DNA of 64,000 nt. Origin: CBDCNP01 sp965222425 (GTDB lineage Bacteria; Acidobacteriota; Vicinamibacteria; Marinacidobacterales; DATDRI01). Position numbers and translations under genes: made by a program. The notes under the pieces were generated by a model that saw only the letters and a program-made list of their open reading frames with translations, did not search any database and had not been told where the DNA came from. The stretch's first letter is position 1; each line of letters opens with the position of its first letter. The DNA lies in contig CBDCTW010000022.1 in NCBI GenBank assembly GCA_965222425.1, forward strand, positions 248,001 through 312,000, in the 5' to 3' direction. Shown here one piece after another: positions 16,335 through 24,077 of the stretch.

Positions 16335-17723
16335 CTAGAACTGATAACCGATTCCGAAATTCCACTGGTTGATTCCGGTACCGGCTCGATTACGAAAGTT
16401 CTGGAAGTCGAGCTTCAGCACGACGCTATAGATCGGTTCCACCTCGAAACCGATCGTGGCAACGGATCGGTCGTTTGCGGGGTTCTTTAGAAATGCGGCG
16501 GGAACCTCCGCTTGTGTGTCGTAGTTCTCGTAACGAATGAACGGCGTTAATGCCCAGGCGGACCCCGCTCTTCCGAGGCCAACGAATTCGTAAGCCCCCT
16601 CCAAATACCATCCCCAGAGCTCGGAACCGATCGACGAGGTACCGGTAAGACCGAGGCTCTGGTTGATGAGTGCCGCGTCGCCGATTCTTCCCATCACGTA
16701 AAGACCTCGAAGCTGCAGCCCGCGGCAATTGTATTGACCATGGAGATCGAACAGGCTGACGTGGCCTCCGAGCTTAATGCTCGTACTGCCTGGACTTCCT
16801 GTCAGGGAAGTCTCTCCTTGACCGGAGTCGCCGACGAAGAAGTTACCGCCCACCAGAAAGCCGGGATAGCCAGTCAGATCCAAGCGGCCGGTCCATCCGA
16901 AGTCCTCCGCGATGGATTTCGAGCCTTTTTGCCGACCGCCCCGTAGCCCGGAGCTGGAAGAGAACCCAGAGCTCGTCAGACCGGCGACCACATAGGAGCG
17001 ATAGGTGAATCGGCCTATATCACCGAAAACGCCACCCCCGTTCTCGCGCCAGGTCGTCGGAATGATGACCCTTTCCACCTGAGGCCGGGTAACTCCGTAG
17101 AAAACGGTCGGCTCGTGGAGCTCGTTGAGAAAACCCACCGGGATCAAAACCATTCCGCCGCGAAAATTGATCTTCGAGCGATAAAGGAAGTCGACGTACG
17201 CGAACTCCACCGAGACAACTCCCGACTTGTCGGTCGAGGCGTGCTCGAACTCAATCTCCGAGTTGAAGAGGAAACGATCGTTCCACTTGTAGCCCACGTA
17301 AAGGATGGCTCTCAGGAAATCGAATTCGTTCAAGACTCCCGAAGCCGATCCGTCGTCACTCTCCGCAGCCGGATTCTGGAAGACCGCCTCACCGTAACCA
17401 CCGATTGAAGCACCCCGTTCCACTCCGTATATCTTGGAGGCGGATGGCGCCATGCCATATCGACCCTTTCCGGGCTGCGTCTCCTCTTTCCCAACCTCTC
17501 CCAACTTCAACTTTTCCATCTCTTCACTCAGGAGTTGGATCTGCCGCTCCAGCTCGGCGAGGCGTTCCTCTTGCGACGGCCGATCCTTCTTCTCGCTTTG
17601 TTCCTTCTCGCTCGTGATGGCCCAGGTTGGCGGGGCCAAAGTGAGCAGGGCGACTGAGCCCAACATAAACACGATCCCGGAAACCCTCCCAACTTGCGCG
17701 CGTGTCACACCCCTGGTCGTCAT
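16335..17723 (-). CDS. Outer-membrane beta-barrel (porin-like) protein
   Basis: 462 residues. Signal peptide (IVFMLGSVALLTLAPPTWA) then a short coiled coil RLAELERQIQLLSEEMEKLK of the kind found at the N-terminus of periplasmic/outer-membrane porins. Long amphipathic beta strands rich in aromatic residues follow (for example GGYGEAVFQNPAAES, FLFNSEIEFEHAS, INFRGGMVLIPVGF) and it ends in the outer-membrane insertion signal with terminal Phe (NFGIGYQF). It is the first gene of the set barrel, FMN-binding protein, membrane protein, apbE. A Fur-box-like dyad lies 44 bases upstream of its start. Related to phosphate-selective-porin-like proteins; the cargo is unknown, but iron or an electron acceptor is plausible from context. 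Confidence 0.85.
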   Translation of the reverse strand: MTTRGVTRAQVGRVSGIVFMLGSVALLTLAPPTWAITSEKEQSEKKDRPSQEERLAELERQIQLLSEEMEKLKLGEVGKEETQPGKGRYGMAPSASKIYGVERGASIGGYGEAVFQNPAAESDDGSASGVLNEFDFLRAILYVGYKWNDRFLFNSEIEFEHASTDKSGVVSVEFAYVDFLYRSKINFRGGMVLIPVGFLNELHEPTVFYGVTRPQVERVIIPTTWRENGGGVFGDIGRFTYRSYVVAGLTSSGFSSSSGLRGGRQKGSKSIAEDFGWTGRLDLTGYPGFLVGGNFFVGDSGQGETSLTGSPGSTSIKLGGHVSLFDLHGQYNCRGLQLRGLYVMGRIGDAALINQSLGLTGTSSIGSELWGWYLEGAYEFVGLGRAGSAWALTPFIRYENYDTQAEVPAAFLKNPANDRSVATIGFEVEPIYSVVLKLDFQNFRNRAGTGINQWNFGIGYQF

Positions 17724-17766
17724 CGGTCTACCTCCACCTTCGTCTTGTCACGCGCTGGCCCTCATC

Positions 17767-17785
17767 GAAATTGGAATTCATTTTC
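17767..17785 (-). promoter_or_regulatory. Candidate Fur operator upstream of the barrel-FMN-apbE operon
   Basis: A 19-base AT-rich imperfect palindrome, GAAATTGGAATTCATTTTC on the plus strand, with arms matching at 14 of 19 positions. It lies in the 117-base gap between fur and the barrel gene, 44 bases before the ATG. Its size and base composition resemble a Fur box, and the neighbouring regulator is Fur. Binding is not shown. Confidence 0.4.
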
Positions 17786-17840
17786 ATATTTCTCAGAACC
17801 CGACTCTCCCTCACCCCAAAAACTCCGTTTCTCCAGAACC

Positions 17841-18401
17841 CTAGTGGGAGCCGGTGGAAACGTTCTTCACGCCGGCCGTGGTCTTGCGACGGGTTCGCTT
17901 CTTCTTCGAGCGCCGCTGGTTACACTTTTGACAAACGCCGAATATCTGATGCCGGTGAGAGTCGATGGTAAACCCGTAGGCCTCGGCAATTTCGTCCTGC
18001 AGGTTCTCGATCTCCGGACTCACGAACTCGATGATCGTGCCGCACTCGATGCAGATCATGTGATCGTGATGCGAGTGTTTGTAACGGTGCTCGAAACGAG
18101 TCAGCCCGTCTCGGAGCTCGATCGATTCCGCTAACTGCGCGTCGCACAGAAGCTTGAGCGTGCGATAGATGGTCGTGCGACCGATCTCTGCGTGCTTACG
18201 ATGGATGACTCGATAGAGATCGTCCACCGTCATGTGGCCTCCGGTCTCGAGGAAATATTGAAGGATCACTTCCCGCTGGCGGGAGTGCTTCAGTCCATTG
18301 CTCACGATGTACTCTTCGAAGACGCGAAACTCCTCCCGACTTTGTGAAGACTTACTCGGTGTCATCTGAATCGAGGCCTCGCCGCCCTTCTCGGAGGACA
18401 T
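17841..18401 (-). CDS. fur: Fur-family ferric uptake regulator
   Basis: 186 residues. N-terminal winged helix with GLKHSRQREVILQYF and GRTTIYRTLKLL, then the metal-sensing dimer domain with HSHHDHMICIECG and FGVCQKCNQ (two CxxC pairs for structural zinc) and a basic Lys/Arg tail (RRSKKKRTRRK). Acts as an iron-dependent repressor. Start at 18401 is favoured because GAGG lies 6 bases upstream; it overlaps the end of the DtxR-FeoA gene by 50 bases. The alternative ATG at 18365 would overlap by 14. Forms an operon with feoB and the DtxR-FeoA regulator. Confidence 0.92.
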   Translation of the reverse strand: MSSEKGGEASIQMTPSKSSQSREEFRVFEEYIVSNGLKHSRQREVILQYFLETGGHMTVDDLYRVIHRKHAEIGRTTIYRTLKLLCDAQLAESIELRDGLTRFEHRYKHSHHDHMICIECGTIIEFVSPEIENLQDEIAEAYGFTIDSHRHQIFGVCQKCNQRRSKKKRTRRKTTAGVKNVSTGSH

Positions 18402-19077
18402 AGATATCCTCGGCCAACGCTTCTTCGATCGCCAATTGAGTCTCGTCGCATTGCAAAACGAACGCCGGCGAGCGCTGATGCAGTTTCACTTTGACTCCGG
18501 GGGTGATACCAAAAGAAAAAAGCTTGTGCAGCCTGGAGTAGTTCTTGGTATTCACATAGGCCACGCGAGCCGTTTCGCCGGTGTGCATCTGGTTAGCACT
18601 TAACACCACTGCCTCGATGCTGCGCCTCGCATCTTTACAGCATCGACCCTCGGGAATGGGGCGACCATGAGGGCACTGCCCCGGATGACCGAGCAACGTA
18701 CAGATACTCTCCGTAATGCCGGGAGCAACTAGGTGCTCGAACTCGCAAGCATTGACCTCCACCTCGGGCATCGGCATGCCCAAGATGTCGTTCACCAGGC
18801 GTTCCGCGAGTCGATGGCGGCGAATGATCGCGCGGGTCCTCTCCCGACCGGCGTCGGTGAAAACCAGCGAGCCGTCCTCTCGTTCTTCGATCAGAGCCCG
18901 CGACTTGAGCCCTTCGATGAGCGCCTCGGTCAACCGAACGTCAACGACTCGGGCCAAATCCTCTCTCCGGGTCGCGCCCCGCTCGTCCTCCGTCCAAAGC
19001 GCTTCCAGAACTTCCTCGAGTTCCCTCTCCGGTGGTCGCGGAGAGCGATCCGTCCCGATCGAGGTCGTGTCGTTCAT
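18352..19077 (-). CDS. DtxR/MntR-type regulator fused to FeoA domain
   Basis: 241 residues. Winged helix (about 15-80, TRREDLARVVDVRLTEALI and LVFTDAGRERTRAI), then the iron-dependent-repressor dimerisation domain with metal ligands (HRLAERLVNDILG, VNACEFEHLV, LGHPGQCPHGRPIPEG) and a C-terminal SH3-like FeoA domain (FGITPGVKVKLHQRSPAFVLQ). The ATG at 19077 overlaps the feoB stop as ATGA, so translation is coupled. With feoB upstream the FeoA module may also act in ferrous iron transport, while the N-terminal part senses Fe(II) or Mn(II). No separate feoA is present. Confidence 0.9.
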   Translation of the reverse strand: MNDTTSIGTDRSPRPPERELEEVLEALWTEDERGATRREDLARVVDVRLTEALIEGLKSRALIEEREDGSLVFTDAGRERTRAIIRRHRLAERLVNDILGMPMPEVEVNACEFEHLVAPGITESICTLLGHPGQCPHGRPIPEGRCCKDARRSIEAVVLSANQMHTGETARVAYVNTKNYSRLHKLFSFGITPGVKVKLHQRSPAFVLQCDETQLAIEEALAEDIYVLREGRRGLDSDDTE

Positions 19078-21122
19078 AGCGGCAAACCCGTCCAGCGCAA
19101 GAAGAAATTCACACCAGTGCCCACCGCGATAGCGTAGGGAATGATGAAGCCCACCATGAGCGCCGCCTTGCGGAAATCGAGCTCCTTGATCATGACCAGG
19201 AAGTTCGCAACACAAGGGACGAACAAGGTCATGGTGACCAGCGAGACGATGATCTGCGTGTCATCCATCAAACCTTGACGGGCCAGATCGAATAAGCCTG
19301 CCGCGCCATAGTCGCGGCGCAGGAATCCCATCACGAAGGCCTCCGCCGCCTTGGCCGGCAAACCCAATAGGCCCACGACCACCGGCTCCGCGGCCCGCAC
19401 GACCAACGGCAGGATGGCGAGACGGTCTAAGACAAACAGCACAACCGTTCCCAGAACGAATAGCGGCACCGCCTCCCTAAGGAACCATCGTACGCGGGAC
19501 CATGTTTTTCGGGCTAGGTTTCCCCATACCGGAAGCCGCATCGGAGGAAGCTCCACCACGAAGTCCGATCGACTACCGGGCAGGATCTTGTCGGCGATCC
19601 ACCCCACCAACAGAAGCTGCGTCAACAAAATGCCGAAAAAAAACAGTAGCGCACCGAAGGAGACCCACGCGAGCATACCCAAGATCACACCGAGCTGGGC
19701 GGCGCAGGGTACCGCGAGGGCCAGGAGCAAGATAGCGAGAAGGCGCTCCTTACGAGTAGAGAGAATCCTCGTCGCAAGGGTGGCCATGGTGACGCAACCG
19801 AGCCCGAGCACCATCGGTAGCACCGCTTTGCCATTCAGGCCCATGAATCGAAACATCCGATCGGCGAGGACCGCGAGCCGAGGGAGGTAGCCGCTGTCTT
19901 CGAGAAATCCGAACGCCATGAAAAAAGTCGCTACCACCGGCAACACGATGGCCACCGAGTAAGTGACCCCCATCGATATCGCACCGTACGGTCCTACCAA
20001 GAGATCATGGATGAAGCGAATCGGAAGGAACCGATCGATCAGCCAAGTGACCCCCGGTACCAGGTAGGCGCCGAAGATGGTCTCCTCGAGAAAATCCACC
20101 GCGGTGCCAGCCCCGAAGACTCCTACGAAATAGTACATGAAGAGCAATGTGCCGATGAGGATGGGGAAACCGGTTAGCGGCTCTCGGCACCAGCGGCCGA
20201 GCCCATCGGCGAATGCGGAGACTTCCCCGCCTTTCACCTTCCGAAGGGTGCCGACCGTGGAGTCGACCCATTGGCTCCGCTCTTGAACGATCGCCGCGGC
20301 GGCGGGGCGGCGGTGTCTCTCCTGATAAAGTCTTAGGGAATCACTAATGGCGCGAACCCGCGCGTCGCCGGTGAATGTAGGGAGAGTACCTTTGACTCCC
20401 TCGTCTCGAGACCATGACCACTCGGCGAAGAGCCCCATGGGTAAGTGGCGGTCACCGTCGCTGCCGACCGGGACGTTCTCTTTGAGTTCCGCGATCACCG
20501 CTTCCAACCGCGGTGAGGGATTGCGTGGAATCGCGGGTCTCGCGAGCGCCCGTTCCAAATCGCCAAGCCCGTGTCCTTCGGTCGCCACAGTCTCGACCAC
20601 TGGGATGCCGAATAGCTCCCCGAGTGCGGCGAGGTCCACTTCGATGCCACGTTTTCTCGACTCGTCCGCCATATTGAGATCCAGGACAGTGGGAAGACCG
20701 AGCTCAACAATTTGGATCAGCAAAAAAAGGGTCCGGCGGAGGTTCTTTGCGTCGGCAACGACCAACACGATGTCGGGTTGCTCGGCCAGCAGAATGTCCC
20801 GAGTCACGCGCTCGTCCTCTGACTGCGGAACTAGGGAGTTCACCCCAGGCGTGTCGACGATCTCATAGCCCTTTCCACCGACCTCTGCGGTACCACGGGC
20901 GAGAGCCACGGTGGTCCCAGGGTAATTGGAAACGTAGACATATTGGCCGGTCAGACGATTGAAGATGACGCTCTTGCCAACATTGGGGTTGCCGACTAGC
21001 GCGATCTTGGCTTTGGGAGATTTGCCATGGCCCGGGGGGGCCTTGGTGGCTGGTTCGGGAAGGGTTGTTGCGTCGATGCCGCTAGGCTCGGGTGGCATTT
21101 CGGTGTCCGTCCTGGATGACAA
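19074..21122 (-). CDS. feoB: Ferrous iron transporter FeoB
   Basis: 682 residues. N-terminal G domain with G1 GNPNVGKS, G2 SNYPGTTV, G3 DTPG and G4 NMAD, then a helical spacer and a polytopic membrane domain with two gate repeats (LPMVLGLGCVTMATLATR and CAAQLGVILGML). Imports Fe(II) across the inner membrane. The longest frame starts at TTG 21122; an ATG at 21098 (MPPEPSGID) is an alternative and would place the upstream dyad outside the coding region. A near-perfect promoter lies at 21152-21180. The stop overlaps the start of the DtxR-FeoA regulator by four bases. Confidence 0.95.
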   Translation of the reverse strand: MSSRTDTEMPPEPSGIDATTLPEPATKAPPGHGKSPKAKIALVGNPNVGKSVIFNRLTGQYVYVSNYPGTTVALARGTAEVGGKGYEIVDTPGVNSLVPQSEDERVTRDILLAEQPDIVLVVADAKNLRRTLFLLIQIVELGLPTVLDLNMADESRKRGIEVDLAALGELFGIPVVETVATEGHGLGDLERALARPAIPRNPSPRLEAVIAELKENVPVGSDGDRHLPMGLFAEWSWSRDEGVKGTLPTFTGDARVRAISDSLRLYQERHRRPAAAAIVQERSQWVDSTVGTLRKVKGGEVSAFADGLGRWCREPLTGFPILIGTLLFMYYFVGVFGAGTAVDFLEETIFGAYLVPGVTWLIDRFLPIRFIHDLLVGPYGAISMGVTYSVAIVLPVVATFFMAFGFLEDSGYLPRLAVLADRMFRFMGLNGKAVLPMVLGLGCVTMATLATRILSTRKERLLAILLLALAVPCAAQLGVILGMLAWVSFGALLFFFGILLTQLLLVGWIADKILPGSRSDFVVELPPMRLPVWGNLARKTWSRVRWFLREAVPLFVLGTVVLFVLDRLAILPLVVRAAEPVVVGLLGLPAKAAEAFVMGFLRRDYGAAGLFDLARQGLMDDTQIIVSLVTMTLFVPCVANFLVMIKELDFRKAALMVGFIIPYAIAVGTGVNFFLRWTGLPL

Positions 21123-21137
21123 TGAAAACCGATTTCA
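21123..21137 (-). promoter_or_regulatory. Dyad TGAAA-N5-TTTCA at the feoB start (possible operator)
   Basis: TGAAAACCGATTTCA lies just downstream of the predicted feoB transcription start and immediately before its TTG. A repressor bound here would block transcription. Fur or the DtxR-FeoA protein are the obvious candidates; no binding evidence. Confidence 0.3.
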
Positions 21138-21151
21138 ACTTCACGGTGGTG

Positions 21152-21180
21152 AGTTTACCGGCCTACCCGGCGAGTGTCAA
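21152..21180 (-). promoter_or_regulatory. Predicted strong sigma70-type promoter of feoB operon
   Basis: Perfect -35 TTGACA (21180-21175), exactly 17 bases, then -10 TAAACT (21157-21152) on the minus strand. This is the best promoter match in the window and fits an operon that needs tight repression by iron regulators. Confidence 0.65.
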
Positions 21181-21309
21181 GCTGTCATTTTCCCAATCTG
21201 GCCTCGGCGGAACGCAAGCCGCCGAGCGCGAACCGCAGCATGACCTCATACCCTGCGGCCCCTTTTTTTGTTAGGGGGTCTCCTTCTGGGCTGTTAGCAT
21301 TCTCCCGAG

Positions 21310-22491
21310 ATGCTACAGGCCGTTCTCCTCGCCGCCGGGAAATCGACGCGTACATATCCGCTGACCACTACCCGTCCCAAACCCTTGATCCCTATCCTGG
21401 GGAAGCCGTTGCTCGAGCACTTGCTCGGGCAGCTCGAGGGCCTGGTGGATGAAGCGATACTCGTGATCGGCTATCGCGCCGATGCCATTCGCGTTCAACT
21501 CGGCGATCGATTCGGCTCCCTCCCCCTTCGCTACTTGGAACAACGGGAGCAACGCGGGACGGCCGACGCGCTGCTCCAAACATCGCCGCTGATCGAGGAC
21601 CGGTGCTTGGTCCTGAACGGAGACGACCTTTACCACCGCCACGACTTGCAAGCCCTGTCGAGGCATCGGACCGCGATCCTGGTAACGCCGGTACCCGATC
21701 CCCAAAACCGAGCGGTCGTGACCATCGCCGGGGACCAAGTGGTTAACATCGTCGAAAAACCCGCCTCGGCTCCGCCCAACTCGTTGGCCAGTGTGGGGGG
21801 GTACGTCATGGAACGGGAATCTCTCGATAAATTGCGCGAGATCCAGATGAGCCCTCGCGGCGAGCTAGAGCTTCCCGATTTCATTAGACTTCTGGCACGC
21901 TCGTCCGTCGTGCGTTACCACCGCATCGAACGCCTCTGGCTACCCCTCACCTACGCCTGGGATGTCCTCAGGCTGAGCTTGTTCCTGCTCGAGAACGAGG
22001 AACGGGCGGCGGAATTTGGCGTGAGCGTCGAGAGCCCGGGCCAACTGGCCATGAGGCGCGATATCCACTTGGGGACGGGCACGGTGATCCAGGGCCCGGT
22101 CATTATTGGATCCGGTGCGACCCTGGGCAGTTTTTGTCGGGTGCAAGGCCCAACGGTCATCGCCGAAGGCTCGACGATCGGCGATCGAGTGGAACTGGAC
22201 CGTTCGGTGCTCTTTCGCTCTGCCCAGATCTCGGACTTTGCTCGCGTGTCCCATTCGGTGCTTGGAGAGCTGACCCGAGTGGGGTCTCGCGCGGAGATAC
22301 TTTCCAAAGCTCGAGCAGGTCATGCGATCGACGTAGAGCTCGAGGGGAAGATGATCCCCACACGCCTCGACCGGCTCGGTCTAGTGGCTGGAGATCACGC
22401 TATAGTGCCGACGGAATGCGAAGTGCCTGCTGGAAGTCTCCTAGCCTCCGGGGAATCCTGGAGGGAATCCCAGTCTCGAGGGAGGGGCTAG
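21310..22491 (+). CDS. Sugar-1-phosphate nucleotidyltransferase with left-handed beta-helix domain
   Basis: 393 residues. N-terminal nucleotidyltransferase with LAAGKSTRTYPLT, RPKPLIPILGKP, LNGDDLYH (metal-binding Asp) and VNIVEKP. The C-terminal part (about 235-345) has hexapeptide-type turns (GTGTVIQGPVIIGSGATLG, VIAEGSTIGDRV), that is, a left-handed beta helix as in GlmU-like or mannose-1-phosphate guanylyltransferase-like enzymes. Transfers a nucleoside monophosphate to a sugar phosphate for cell-envelope polysaccharides; the exact sugar is not readable. It is transcribed divergently from feoB and ends 8 bases before the convergent downstream gene. Confidence 0.85.
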   Translation: MLQAVLLAAGKSTRTYPLTTTRPKPLIPILGKPLLEHLLGQLEGLVDEAILVIGYRADAIRVQLGDRFGSLPLRYLEQREQRGTADALLQTSPLIEDRCLVLNGDDLYHRHDLQALSRHRTAILVTPVPDPQNRAVVTIAGDQVVNIVEKPASAPPNSLASVGGYVMERESLDKLREIQMSPRGELELPDFIRLLARSSVVRYHRIERLWLPLTYAWDVLRLSLFLLENEERAAEFGVSVESPGQLAMRRDIHLGTGTVIQGPVIIGSGATLGSFCRVQGPTVIAEGSTIGDRVELDRSVLFRSAQISDFARVSHSVLGELTRVGSRAEILSKARAGHAIDVELEGKMIPTRLDRLGLVAGDHAIVPTECEVPAGSLLASGESWRESQSRGRG

Positions 22492-22499
22492 ACCTTAGA

Positions 22500-23019
22500 T
22501 TATCGAACCCAACCCGGCGGCACGTTGGCGCGTCGCGCGTCTTCCCGAAGCTTCCGCCTAGCCTCGGCGGCGGCATCCAGCTCGGCCTTGGCCCGCGCAA
22601 CCATCGTTTGTAGCTGTTCGACGGAAGTGACGACCGGCTCGTTGTTCTCGTCCACGTAGTAGGCACCGGTGGTCAAATGGAGTTTGCTGAGGAGCTCGTG
22701 GCGCCTCCTTGAGCCGTTCCCGCGCCTCGCTACTTCGCCTTCGCCACTCCATTTCCTGCTGCGCGCGATCCGTCTCGTTGGATGTGCGTTGCTCGGGCTC
22801 GGCTCGCTGTTCTTGAGAGGCCGCAGTGCCGAGGACCGGCGTGGGCTCCTCTCCCTCTTCCGTCTGCCCGATTTCTCCAATCACTAGTGTAGGTTTTTCC
22901 CCTCGCCTCCGGTTGTCTTTGCGACGTTCCTTCTCCCTGCGAGCCACGTCTCCAAGAGACTGGCCTACGGCCAGAACCGGAACGAGGAGCAGCATCAGAG
23001 CGAGAGTACCCCTCCACAT
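22500..23019 (-). pseudogene. Secreted hypothetical protein, frameshifted
   Basis: From ATG 23019, after GGAGGAG, the product has a signal peptide (TLALMLLLVPVLAVGQS) and a charged region KERRKDNRRRGEKPTLVIGEIG. Near 22700, at ERLKEA, the conserved frame switches by one base: the continuation RHELLSKLHLTTGAYYVDENNEPVVTS and onwards runs in another frame to the stop at 22500 (PPGWVR). Corrected, it would be about 173 residues, a Glu/Arg-rich periplasmic protein of unknown role typical of acidobacteria. The uncorrected first frame instead ends at 22558. Convergent with the nucleotidyltransferase gene. Confidence 0.65.
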
Positions 23020-23185
23020 GTTGACTCCTCCGAAACATTCAGTTGTATTGGGGTACGTTTAGAATAGCAGCCACGGACGGATCTGTCGAATGATTCCTCC
23101 CTTACCTTTTGTTGCGCCTTTGGCAGCGGATCAAGCGGACTCTGATTCGTGTCTTGTCAACTTGTCAGGCGTTCGAGTGCGAGAA

Positions 23186-24043
23186 TCATCGCCTGCGTCC
23201 CCAGGGCACCATCCCCCGAGGCTTCGAGACCACACGGTAGAGCTGTTGCGCCAGGGCGGTGCTGAACAGAGGAACATTCAACTGACGGCCAAGCTCCTGA
23301 GCGAGAGACAGGTCCTTCTGCATGAGACCTATCATGAAGGCGGGGCCCAGTTCACGCCGAACGATCTTCGGTCCCAGATTGGTCAGCTGCCAAGACCCTC
23401 CGGCCTCACCACCCAGCACCTGGAGAAATTGTTCCAAATCAATTCCCGCTTTGCCCGCCAACAACAGAGCTTCGGAAAGAGCCATCATGTTGACCGCGCT
23501 AAGAATTTGATTGCACAACTTCAGGGACTGACCGGCGCCGCTGGGCCCCACGTGATGAACGCCCTTACCCATCGCTCGAAGGATCGGCAGAACTTTCTCG
23601 AAGGCCGTCTTTTCTCCACCCACCATGATCATGAGGGTGCCTTGCTGCGCGCCGACGTCCCCTCCGGTTACCGGAGCGTCGAGCAGCTCGCAACCTTTTT
23701 CTCGAAAGATGGTGGCCATCTCCCGCTCCCGCTCCGGCGAAATGGTGCTCATGTCGACGACGAGAAGTCCCGGCCGCGCCGCTTCATGAACGCCATGGGG
23801 TCCCAGCAGCGCGGCTTCCACATCAGGAGTGTCCGGGACCATGGTGATGACGACATCTGACCGGGCGGCAACTTCCGCGGCGCTCGCGGCAACCGTCGCG
23901 CCCGCGTCAGCCAGCAGCCTTTCCTTCGAACGCGTGCGATTGTGCACGGTGAGGGAAAACCCGGCTTCCAAAAGGTTCTCTGCCATGGGACGGCCCATGA
24001 TCCCGAGCCCAATGAACCCGATTCGCCGATTCCCGTCTTCCAT
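23186..24043 (-). CDS. 3-hydroxyisobutyrate dehydrogenase-like NAD(P)-dependent oxidoreductase (3' frameshift)
   Basis: Rossmann start IGFIGLGIMGRPMAENL (about 7-23), then DAPVTGGDVGAQQGTL (substrate loop) and the catalytic Lys region GAGQSLKLCNQIL. Member of the beta-hydroxyacid dehydrogenase family (HIBADH, GarR/GlxR, tartronate semialdehyde reductase); exact substrate uncertain. The present frame ends SKPRGMVPWGRRR at 23186, but one base out of frame the usual C-terminus LEASGDGALGTQAMILALERL is readable to a TGA at 23157. A one-base loss near 23222-23240 is likely. The start at 24043 is chosen from the Rossmann motif; longer frames overlap the helicase gene 34 bases upstream. Confidence 0.85.
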   Translation of the reverse strand: MEDGNRRIGFIGLGIMGRPMAENLLEAGFSLTVHNRTRSKERLLADAGATVAASAAEVAARSDVVITMVPDTPDVEAALLGPHGVHEAARPGLLVVDMSTISPEREREMATIFREKGCELLDAPVTGGDVGAQQGTLMIMVGGEKTAFEKVLPILRAMGKGVHHVGPSGAGQSLKLCNQILSAVNMMALSEALLLAGKAGIDLEQFLQVLGGEAGGSWQLTNLGPKIVRRELGPAFMIGLMQKDLSLAQELGRQLNVPLFSTALAQQLYRVVSKPRGMVPWGRRR

Positions 24044-24077
24044 TGCCTTCGGTCCGCCGCGAGCCTCGATTCGTGGT

